A program made the translations under genes and the position numbers. The notes below the pieces were generated by a model, which was not told where the DNA came from, did not search any database, and was given only the letters and a program-made list of their open reading frames with translations. Of a stretch of DNA of 64,000 nucleotides, positions 1 through 8,600 are shown piece by piece (within the stretch, counting starts at the first letter, position 1; each line of letters begins with the position of its first letter). The stretch comes from Tiliqua scincoides (taxonomy: Eukaryota; Chordata; Lepidosauria; Squamata; Scincidae): the NCBI RefSeq assembly GCF_035046505.1, contig NC_089822.1:99952659-100016658 (forward strand). The letters are read 5' to 3'.

Positions 1-244
1 GTCATCTGAAAGTCCCATTCATTGGGCAGAGGCCACCACAGAGAAATCTATCTGCTGCGTCACTGCCCATCAAACCTCAGAGGCCCATTGCAGGAGTTTT
101 CAAGTGGCAGGGGGGAGACAGTCCTTCAATTACTTGGTCCCATGCTGTTTAAGGTCATAACCAGCACCTTGAATTTTGACTGTAAACGTACTGGCAACAA
201 GCACAGCTGACAGAGTAACAGTGTAATATGCTCATAGCACTCTG

Positions 245-640
245 TTAAAACTCTTGCAGCTGCATTCTAAGCCAGGTAAGTTTCCAAAGGGCCTGCAAGG
301 GCAGCCCCATGTACAGCATTTTGTAGTAATCCAACCAAGAGGTGAATACAGAATGTTTTGTTGAATAGCAGTATATAAATACTCTTAAGGTTACATGGAT
401 AACCATGGTCAGATCCATTTGGTTCTGAAATGGGCACAGTTGGCATACTAATTGAAGCTGGACAGAAACACCCCAAGCCATAGCCAGTAGCTGGAAATTC
501 AGGAGTACTCCCAAACCATAAACCTGACTCTTCAATGAGAGTGTAACGCCATCCAGGACTGGTTGACACATCATTGCCACATCAGTAGAGTCCCTGGTTA
601 TGAGAAGCTCTGTCTTGTTAGGATTTAATCTCAGATTATT
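245..640 (-). mobile_element. Decayed L2-clade LINE, 3' part of reverse transcriptase ORF
   Basis: Minus-strand translation gives recognisable pieces of the region after the RT catalytic core in L2-like LINEs: VLDGVTLSLKSQV, then LGVLL, then a QLQLVCQLCPF block, MVIH and YMGLPLQALWKL. The expected order is kept but the reading frame is interrupted, so the copy is old and inactive. The L2 call is from motif recognition; a related CR1-group LINE is possible. Confidence 0.6.
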
Positions 641-1479
641 ATATAATTCATATTATAATTTAATTTTTTATTTAAAATTTAAAAATAAACACAATTGTGT
701 GTTTATTTTTAAATGAAGAATGCAGAGCAAAGTGAGTTGAATTTACTGTACTATACTTCAGTTATCTTTTTCCTGCCTTTGGAGGCAGCACAGACCTCTA
801 TGACAAAGTTTCTCATAGTTTATGGATTTGAACCCTTTCTGAACTTTCTACTTCCAGTAAACTTTTTCAGTTAGACGGCATGCCCAGATCGGTGATTCAC
901 AGAGAGCAACAGGGGTAGGTTCCTTCTGAGCATGTGCAATTCCAACTTGGTGTATCTCCAGCACTGGCATACCTGGGAGAGGGGTGAGAGGGGCAAACGC
1001 CCCAGGCAGCACCCCATGGAGGGGAGGCACAGTGACCCCCATCTCTATTTTTTTTATTTTTTCAGGTCCAGTGGCCTCCCTGGTCCTCAGAAGGCCTTCT
1101 GAGGCTTTCAAAATGCCAAAAAAATTGCACTTCCATTTTTCCACAAAAAGAGTGACTTTTTTGGGCAGGGGGGTAGAGGAACTAAATAACCCCTTTTGTT
1201 AGCAGCTGTGTGCAAATTTCCTGCTCAGGGTTTCTGGTCTTCTGGGTAATGACCCAGATAGTTTGTTCTCTGATTAGTCTCTAACCAAAGGCATTTGATC
1301 CCCATACTGTATATGGTTTCCCTTGCTCTTGGCCACTTTTCTCACAATTCTCATATCAAGAGCTGGTCTGGTATCATGGAAATTACTGCCATCTTTCAGG
1401 AATTCTGCAGCTCACTGACAGCAATTTCCAGACAATGGGATGTCACTAATGACAGCCTTATTTTGCAGCAAACCAACAC
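641..1479. other. No gene seen; AT-rich stretch with a short stem-loop
   Basis: I see no exon here. Bases 678-713 form a 16-bp inverted repeat around a 4-base loop (arm core AAAAATAAACACA), in a strongly AT-rich patch. The rest looks like unique or unrecognisably old sequence. Confidence 0.5.
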
Positions 1480-1573
1480 AGGCTGCAATCCTAACCACAC
1501 TTTCCTGAGAGTAAGCCCCATTGAACAAAATATGACTTCATTACTTCTGAGTAGACCTGCTTAGGCTTATGCC
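1480..1573. repeat. Foldback repeat (about 90 bp), copy 1
   Basis: A palindromic unit reading GGCTGCAATCCTAA, then CTGAGAGTAAGCCCCATTGA, then the rough reverse complement ending TACTTCTGAGTAGACCTGC. The two halves are inverted copies of one another. The same unit recurs at 16311, 38517, 43523, 50457, 56721, 56807, 56897 and 59581, with half copies near 9433, 28691, 35004 and 36004. Confidence 0.75.
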
Positions 1574-1885
1574 CACAGAGTCTCTTTTGCTTTCTGCTCT
1601 GGGGCAACTGATGATGGAGAATATATCTAAGATAACCGCACATGGTCAGCAAGGCTGCAAATATATGGCAGTTGTTGCTTCAAAGTTTGTTTTGTTGGGA
1701 GAACCTATATAATACTGCATTGTTTACATAATGTATTTGATTCAGTTTGATATTTCACTTCCTGTTCCTGCCTGCTGCCTCTTTAGTTACAATTAGATTG
1801 TCACAATATTATATAAATGATAGAACACATGGTTGTTGTTTTTTAATGGTGAAATTTGCACCAACTTTGTGATATTTTCTCTCAG

Positions 1886-2069
1886 GATTTTCCCAACATA
1901 GGCAGAGAGCCATGGCCGACCTGGAACAAACCACATTCTTCAAAGGAAATATTTAAAGCAGGTAAGCAGCATTATGAAATCAAGCCAAAGACCTGGCATC
2001 ATTTACTTGATGCATCAGCACTGAAAAGTTGGATTGGGCCCTTAACATCTTATAGAGGCAGAATGGTAG
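1886..2069 (+). CDS. Putative internal exon of an unrecognised protein gene
   Basis: A 184-base open segment preceded by a good acceptor (TTTTCTCTCAG) and followed by a donor (GTAG|GTATGA). It translates to DFPNIGREPWPTWNKPHSSK and continues to SYRGRMV, a hydrophilic, tryptophan- and histidine-containing peptide (PKTWHHLLDASALKSWIGP in the middle) without transposon motifs. An earlier, stronger donor (AG|GTAAGC after base 1961) leaves the same phase, so a 76-base version is possible. Splicing to 2207-2376 keeps one frame to a stop. I do not recognise the protein. Upstream exons would lie before 1886, perhaps outside the window. Seen: splice sites, phase match, open frame. Inferred: that it is transcribed. 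A neutral open stretch is not excluded. Confidence 0.42.
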
Positions 2070-2206
2070 GTATGAATCTTGGAGCATGCAAATATATTTA
2101 AATTTCAGTGATCTATTAAAGATTAGGTAACTAACTAAAATTATTTAATCAGTCAAGACCCTGCTAGTTCTCAAATGAATCATATTATATTATTTAATGT
2201 TAATAG

Positions 2207-2376
2207 ATGAAAAGCTGATACAGAAAAATCAGCAACAAAGCAGAGCACCCCACAATGGAAGTGAGTCAACGGTTCCAGCTTCCAACAGTACATCACCTAC
2301 CAAAGAAAAGACTGCAAACAAAATAGATGATTGCAAAGCTGATACTTCCAGATCATCTCTCTGCATCCTCCTATAA
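2207..2376 (+). CDS. Putative terminal exon of the same unrecognised gene
   Basis: It begins after TTAATAG, an acceptor with a weak pyrimidine tract. Joined in phase to the G left over at 2069 (or 1961), it reads DEKLIQKNQQQSRAPHNGSE, then a Ser/Thr/Lys-rich stretch, and ends SRSSLCILL before TAA at 2374-2376. The last four residues, CILL, match the general CaaX prenylation pattern (geranylgeranyl type when the last residue is Leu), but four residues could match by chance. The composition suggests a disordered, basic C-terminal tail. I see no good poly(A) signal soon after the stop, which lowers confidence. Confidence 0.4.
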
Positions 2377-2846
2377 AGGTTCTGTCAGGGAAGGTAGCAG
2401 GAGAAGGTCACAGGCTGAGGGAAATACAGCCTTAGTGCTCATGCACCCCTTCCTATTCTCCACTTTCCCTTTTTACAGGATCAGCGACTGAAGGGGGGGA
2501 GGGAACAGGTAGTTTGAACCATTGCCACCATCCCAGGCTAAAGAAACCAGGTAGGAGGCTGTTTGGGACAAGTTATCCCTCCCAGGACAGCACAGAACCC
2601 CAGGGATTTTTTTTTAATCAAACCCTAGTAGCACCTGTGAGCAAGCAGACAGAATTACCCTTTAGCTGAACTACTGAAAACTAGGCAGGCAAATAGTCAA
2701 AACAAAACTGGTTTATTAAAAATCCCTAAGCTAAGAACTAACAATATAGGACAAAGAAGTGAAACAAGCAGGCTGATGTTAAATGCCTAAACTCAGGTGG
2801 ATGGACCCAAGGTGGATGGACCTTGACCAAATTGGATGCAGTAATT
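2377..2846. other. No gene seen
   Basis: Unique-looking sequence after the putative terminal exon, with a short T run at 2607-2615. I find no further exon and no element I can name. Confidence 0.4.
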
Positions 2847-3195
2847 TAGAGGTGTCAAACATAAGGCCCGGGGGCATGCAGCCCAGGGGATGCAGCCCGC
2901 AGAAGCTTTTTATCTGGCCTTTGGGCTATCAGCTGCTGAACAATGCTGAGGTGTCACTGCTGAAAGGGTGGCCTGCATGATAATTGAGCTTTCCCATCTC
3001 TTGAAATATGATCAAGATTTTGTATTTTCTCTTCTGTCATTTGCGGCTAATGAGTTCCTAAGTGACAAAAAAATGCTTTTTTTTTTGTTACAACCTGTTT
3101 TGTGACATCACTTCCTGTCTAATGACATCACTTCGCCTCAGTAGGCATCACAAATGCTATTCTGTCTGCTATATGAAATGAGTTTGACACCCCTG
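2847..3195. mobile_element. hAT-like non-autonomous element, family A, copy 1
   Basis: Terminal inverted repeats read AGAGGTGTCAAAC at the left and GTTTGACACCCCTG at the right. Internal landmarks (GCAGAAGCTTTTTATCTGGC, AAATATGATCAAGAT, repeated TGACATCACTTCCTG) are shared with copies at 3694, 59869 and 63471. Its target duplication is no longer clear, but the 59869 copy has a perfect 8-bp duplication, placing the family in the hAT superfamily. Confidence 0.8.
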
Positions 3196-3693
3196 TAACT
3201 AGTAACATCCAGCTGACAGAGCTAGGATACCACTTAGGCATACACAAACCCCCAGTCCTAAAGTATTTAGGGTACTGAACTTGCACTGAAGCTTCTGAGG
3301 GCTTAGAAATGTCCAAAAATAAGGAAAAAAAAAAATAGGGGAAAAGCAGGGCAGTCCTCATAAGTTCCTATGAATTCCTATGATCAGAATATCAATTAAA
3401 GTTTCTTGGCATGGCAAAAAACATGGCAATGGAGGGGAGGGGAGCTAATATATAAGCAAAGTCTCTCCCAGCTTGGAAAAGGCTTTTGAAAGGCTGTACA
3501 TTAAAGAACAGCATACATATAACATTATAATATGTACAACAGCATCACTGACAGTAGCATCATAAGGTATGGGATGTTTAAACAGCTACACTTATCCCTG
3601 GTATTTCCTGTAGTTGAGAATTCTGGGCATCACTTTCTGGAAAAATTGAGAGGAGTTAAAAGGTTACAAATAAACATGGTAAAGGGTCTAAGA

Positions 3694-4349
3694 CAGGGAT
3701 GTCAATTATAAGGCCTTTGGGCTAGATACAGCCCACAGAAGCTCTTTATTTGGCCCCCAGGATGATTGGGCTCTCATAGCACCATCATCAACTGCTCTCA
3801 GCTGCTGAGCTACGAAGTGACACACCAGCAAAAGTGGCAGTGCTGGAAGGGCAACCCTGGGAGAACACAATTGTTACATGCGCCACCCTTTCAGCAGTGC
3901 TGTTTCTGCTTGAGGTGTCACTGCTAAAAGGGTGGATCTCCCAACACTGCCCTTTCCCCAGCACTATTTCTGCCAAGGCATTGGGAGGGAGAGATGGACG
4001 GAGGCTTCAGACGGTGAAGCAGAGTACAAAGGAAAAGGCAGACCAAGAGGGATGAAAAAAGGAGACGCTGCTGAGCCATTGGGAAAGCCCAGTTATCACA
4101 CAGGCTGCCTTTCAGCAGTGTTGCTTCTGCCAGCCCTGGACTCTACCATATTTTGAAAAGAAAATCAATTCATATTTTTTTCTTCAGTCATTTGCAGCCA
4201 ATGAGTTCCTAAAGGAGAAAAAAAATGCTTATTTCTGGTCATCACCTGTTTGATGATGTCACTTCCTGCCTAATGATATTACCTCTGGCCCTCAGCAAGC
4301 ACCATGATTGCTTTTTGGCCTGTTGCATGAAATGAATTTGACACCCCTG
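3694..4349. mobile_element. hAT-like non-autonomous element, family A, long copy
   Basis: Ends read CAGGGATGTCAAT and TTTGACACCCCTG. At 656 bp it is about twice the length of the other copies; the extra middle (about 3830-4140) partly repeats the CACTGCTAAAAGGGTGG block, suggesting internal duplication or a longer parent. The flanks GTCTAAGA and GTTAATGA agree at 5 of 8 positions, a weak sign of an old 8-bp target duplication. Confidence 0.75.
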
Positions 4350-6469
4350 GTTAATGAAGTAAGGTCAATGAATAAAAAAATAAATTAACTAAGAATATAT
4401 TTAACCTGTTTCTATGTGTGTTTGGAAGTAAATCCCACTGGATTAAGGGGAGTTTACTCCCCATAATATATGCCCTGGGCTATAGTTTATCCAGACATGA
4501 AGCAGTATGAGAGCCCACATTTTTGAATGCTGCTTTAGACCTGGTCCACGTTCCATGGATTCTGCTGCTTTTGGCGCCTGCCTAGCATGATTTGGTACAG
4601 CCAACTCTGGCTCATATATCCCATTACCATTCTGAACACAACAATGTACTTGAACTTAATGGACATATGAAATAAAACATGTACGTACATATCTATCTAC
4701 CTTTCAGTTTTCACTGACAAAAGCCATTGGGCATGACTGAATGAGAATGTCTAACTCTTTTAAAGTCAATCATGTTAGAGATAGTTCAGAGTAAAAAGAG
4801 AATTGGGAAAGAAAGGGGGGGGTTTAATGAGAGAATCAGCACTGAGAAGCTGAAGAGAAGCGATGCAGTCTCAGTTGGCAAGTGTGATACAGGCAGATAT
4901 CCACATCCATGTTCAAAGGCAGCTCTGAGTAGCAGATACTGGGGATGGCCACCACATTCATTTCCTGCTTGTGAGCTTCCAGAGGCATGTGTCTGGAGCC
5001 TGAGAAAATGCTCAGCTTGGTGCGCCTTGGCCTGATCTGGAAAAGCAATGCTTACATTCTGATGGGTCAGGCCCCATGGTTTGTGTTCTAGCATTCAACT
5101 ATATGAGGAAGATGTCAGAACAGACCAGATGTATGTTTGAAAAGGACTTCAGAGAAAAGGAAAATGTCTCCTAAGTGTAATCGAAGGTATTTTAATACAA
5201 ATGAACCCAAATCCAAAAACCTGGAAGGGCACTCTGCAAATGCTCAGAGACACAGGTAATGGTGTCAGCATTTAAGAAAACAAAAGATGTTAGCTCTAAG
5301 GGGGGAAAAAAGTGTGATGTAGCTCTTCACAAAGGAAGTGACAAAGGAAGACAAAGGAAGAAGTAAATTGAGAACCTGGTTGCAATGAATTCTCATCTTG
5401 TCATTTCAACTGGAGCTCAATGTTGTGTCCAAGGTTGGCTCCAGGTTCTGGCGGACCCTCGGGCAAAGCTTTATGCTCAGGCCCCCATGACTTCATGGCA
5501 CTTGCATGCCCTCATGCCCAGCAAGAGAAGGAGCATCCAAAATGTTTCCCTTTACCTTTCCTGGCTGCCTAGATAAAGGAGAGTGGTCTATCCTCTTTCA
5601 TTGCTGTCAGGGCACAGTGCCACCTTTCACTTTGCCACAGGGAACATTTTGTGGCACCTTTCACAGTGCCACAGGGAACATTTTGGGAGGAGGAGTATCT
5701 AGAAACCGGGGTGATGACAACACAGCAACTTACTTTGTCACCCTCTCCTTTCCCGCTCTCCACAGCTATCTGCAAATGGGCTTCCTCAGGAGCCTGTGTG
5801 CCATCGCAGGGCTTTTGAGAAAGCTCAGTTGTGAGTGGGGTGAGCCGGAGAAGGGTGCAACACTGTGAGTCACTCTGTTGAGAGAGAAGTGTTACTGCTA
5901 GCTGCCTCATTTAATGACTTCACGGGTTGGCCAGGCGGGCCCTGAAAATTTCAGGGAATATCAGATACTCCTTTGTTGACTATAAAAGAGCTTTCAATTT
6001 CACTGCATTTAAATCCTGTCCTCAAGGCATCTGAGGACTGAATGACATAGGAATTGATCAGATGATATTGATCTGCTTGAAAAAAATCAACACTAAATTT
6101 ATTACAGCTTTCCGGTTATTCAGTTATCCCTGTTGTATCCACGTTAGCAACAAGGAGTGAGACGCAATTCTTCTGAAACAATTCTCTGTCGTCATGGAAC
6201 CACTGAAATGAAACAATCTGGAATTATGGAATCAACAATGATGGCAGTGGACAGCTAACACATTTTCTTTTTGACAATAATACTATAATATTTGCTAATG
6301 ATACAGCGGCATCGGCATTAGTGGGGGTATTCTTTCTGGCATAAATACGAGTACTAGCAGGGAGGCTGATCTGGAGTAGCAGGGGCCCCACACCTCATCC
6401 CAGCACTCCCAACTGCTATGGACTAAAGAATAACAAAGCTCTTCAGGGCTAATGACACATTAAATCTCA
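4350..6469. other. Gene-free interval with a small tandem duplication
   Basis: No exon with credible splice sites was found. Around 5617-5690 a unit of about 36 bp containing GCCACAGGGAACATTTTG occurs twice in tandem. A decayed half copy of the foldback repeat may lie at 4415-4495. The remainder looks unique. Confidence 0.45.
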
Positions 6470-7388
6470 GGTTTGATTTGACTTTCAGAGTGGGTACTTT
6501 TGACCAAGTCCCTCGTCAAAGTAAACATACAAAAAAAAGGTAATTTAAGCATAGCAGTCATAGGGCCAAGGAGTCCTCTTATGAACTGGGAAGTGAATTA
6601 AAAGGCAAAAAACAGAAGGTAGGAATAAATGGGCAGTTTTCACTAATGCAGGGAAGTAAGCAGAGGGATCTCCCATTCATCTGTACTGGGACTGATGCTA
6701 TTTATCAGCAGAAACCATTTGTAATCTGGAGTGAAGTGTAAGGTAGCCACGTTAGGGGACAGTGAAATCCAGGAACTCCAAAGGGATCTCCAGGCCTGTC
6801 TCTGCAAACGGAGTAGACAGGCAACAAAACAGTCAACGGAATTTGTGCAAGGTGATGCACACATCATCCATTCTCGTGCAAGGAAAGTGCCCTTCAGGTA
6901 GACCACAGCTGCGAAGCAAGGACATCTGCAAGAGGGATCTGAAGGCCTTAGGAGTGGACCTCAACAGGTGGGAAACTCTGGCCTCTGAGCGGCTCGCTTG
7001 GAGGCAGGCTGTGCAGCATGGCCTTTCCCAGTTTGAAGAGACACTTGGCCAACAGGCTGAGGCAAAGAAGCAAAGAAGGAAGGCCCACAGCCAAGGAGAC
7101 AGACCAGGGACAGACTGCACTTGCTCCCGGTGTGGAAGGGATTGTCACTCCCGAATCGGCCTTTTCAGCCACACTAGACGCTGTGCCAGAACCACCATCC
7201 AGAGCGCGATACCATAGTCTTCCGAAACTGAAGGTTGCCAACTATATGATGCACACAGAGGGGAAATGCTTCGGCTGTTTCTGCCCAACATTGCGTATAT
7301 GCAACAGGGACCAAGTGCGTAATGACTGGTGATTATTCAGGAAAGAAGTCTCACTGCCAAATGTGTGGAGACAGTGAAAAAGGCCAGG
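6470..7388 (+). mobile_element. Old CR1 LINE fragment, split by a younger LINE
   Basis: Segments align in order with the CR1 copy at 61018-62790: GACCAAGTCCCTCGTCAAAG, ATAAATGGGCAGTTTTCACT, CTCCAAAGGGATCTCCAGG, then GGTGATGCACACA. After an interruption at 6864-7246 the CR1 resumes at GATGCACACAGAGGGG and runs to GTGAAAAAGGCCAGG near 7388. Heavy divergence makes this one of the oldest CR1 copies in the window. Confidence 0.7.
6864..7246 (+). mobile_element. 5'-truncated non-LTR retrotransposon (APE-type LINE, clade unsure), C-terminal end and 3' tail
   Basis: The frame reads GKCPSGRPQLRSKDICKRDL and later CTCSRCGRDCHSRIGLFSHT, ending TIQSAIP and a stop at 7217. This matches the C-terminal tail with a CxxC...H zinc-finger-like motif seen in a widespread vertebrate LINE. 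The same sequence occurs on the minus strand at 37278-38317. It is flanked by an exact 11-bp duplication, TGATGCACACA (6853-6863 and 7247-7257), so it inserted into the CR1. The first bases, 6864-6876, are inverted relative to the rest, as in twin-primed insertions. The 3' tail (7209-7240) matches the other copy and the 5S SINE at 20871. Confidence 0.8.
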
Positions 7389-7788
7389 CAGTGGTTCCCA
7401 AACTGTGAGCCGTGGCTCCCTGGGGAGACGCGGAGCACACAGGTTGTGGGTGCTTGGGTGCCTCACACGGTGGCGGCGCTTCTCAAAGGACTCGAAGGAG
7501 GGAGGGAGTGCAGAGCACCAGTAGTGTGGGTGCTGGGGGGGTGGGCAGTGAGGCAGAGCCTCCCCACTGGAGTCCTTTGAGAAGCGCCGCCGCCGTGTGA
7601 GGCACCCAAGAACCCACCACCCATGTGCGTGGGTGGTGGGTGCTTGGGTGCCTCACACGGCGGCGGCGGCGCTTCTCAAAGGACTCCAGTGGGGAGGCTC
7701 TGCCTCACCTGCCTTCCCACCTACTGCACATCCCTGCCAGACACCACCTCAGGTCCCACAGGTGCTACCCACTGGTTGAGAAGCCCTG
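7389..7788. mobile_element. hAT-like element with a GC-rich internal palindrome
   Basis: Left end CAGTGGTTCCCAAACTGTGAG, right end GGTTGAGAAGCCCTG, consistent with hAT-type inverted ends. The flanking 8-mers do not match. The middle contains the palindrome listed at 7550-7706 and a third partial arm at 7445-7492. Confidence 0.6.
7550..7706. repeat. 157-bp near-perfect GC-rich palindrome
   Basis: Left arm from GAGGCAGAGCCTCCCCACTG, right arm ending CAGTGGGGAGGCTCTGCCTC. The arms match almost base for base, differing by a GCC triplet and a few bases, around a centre near 7626. Both carry a (GCC)n/(GGC)n stretch. It lies about 550 bp upstream of ERI1 exon 1. Confidence 0.85.
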
Positions 7789-7879
7789 AAATAGACCAAC
7801 CTGGTTCTCTGTGATGTTTTTTACAACAGCTGATGAACTCCTGAATGAGAAGACACCATCAGTGGTAAGCAGCCAGGAG

Positions 7880-8600
7880 AGGTCAATGGAGCCTCCATGT
7901 TCAGGGGCAGTCTACCAGTTGGCCCGAGGTGGGGTGCTTGCTGCGACTGTCCTCGGGCTTTGCTTCAGAACACTGATAGGCCCTGCGCCTCTCTGCCTCG
8001 GAGCAGGATGCTGGGGCTGGTCCAGATGCCCCGATGACGTCACAGCGAAACCAACGGACGGGTTCGAACGTGAGCAGCGCCCTCGTAGTCTCCCCCTTTC
8101 CGGCCCCGTCCATTCTCTGCGCGGGAGGGGGCGGAGCGAGGCGGGATTCGCTGGCGTCACCTCCCGCCCCGCCCAGTCCCAGCTGCCCGCTTGTTTGTGT
8201 CTGCTTTTTTAATTGACTCTTCTGGTGCTCGCCCGCGCGCGTGTTTTTTTAAACTCCCCCCGGACGGCAAGGAATGCAGGCCCAGAAGGAGAACGTGCCG
8301 CAGCAGGTGGTAGAGGAAACAACAGAAGTGCGCGCGCCGGACAGCTCTCTGGTGAGTGTCTTCTCCAAGGCGAGCAGCGCCCCCCCCTCGAGCCTTGGTT
8401 CTACCCTTTGTCGCGTCATTGGTTTCGCCCGCGCGCGCTGGTGTGGCGTTTGGCGAAAGGGGAGGGGTCACGTGGTGCGGCAGCGACCGTTGGGCGAGTA
8501 GTCGCGCGCTGCTTCTCCAGCCCCTCCCCCCTCAGGGCTCCCTCCCCCACGTCAGGGGGGGTCTGAGGCGTCTCTCTGTGTGGAGACCTGAAGGCCCGTG
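7880..8600 (+). promoter_or_regulatory. CpG island promoter of ERI1
   Basis: CpG dinucleotides are dense here and sparse on both sides. The island surrounds exon 1 of ERI1, the usual position for a housekeeping promoter. Visible sites include a perfect CRE (TGACGTCA, 8035-8042), GC boxes (GGGCGG and CCCGCCCCGCCC, about 8128-8172) and a CACGTG E-box (8469-8474) in the start of intron 1. No TATA box is evident. Transcription probably starts between about 8100 and 8260; the exact start cannot be read. Confidence 0.7.
8274..8351 (+). CDS. ERI1: ERI1 coding exon 1
   Basis: Encodes residues 1-26, starting MQAQKENVPQQVVEE, and ends at CTCTG|GTGAGT. It lies in the CpG island. This poorly conserved N terminus is supported by position, donor and phase rather than by similarity. 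Confidence 0.8.

Noticed and set aside
5506-5910. Overlapping open frames of 113-120 codons on both strands
   Set aside because: They cover a local tandem duplication and show no family similarity or splice sites.
8050-8062. GGGTTCGAACG resembling a tRNA B box
   Set aside because: No A box at the right distance and no cloverleaf; it lies in the GC-rich promoter.
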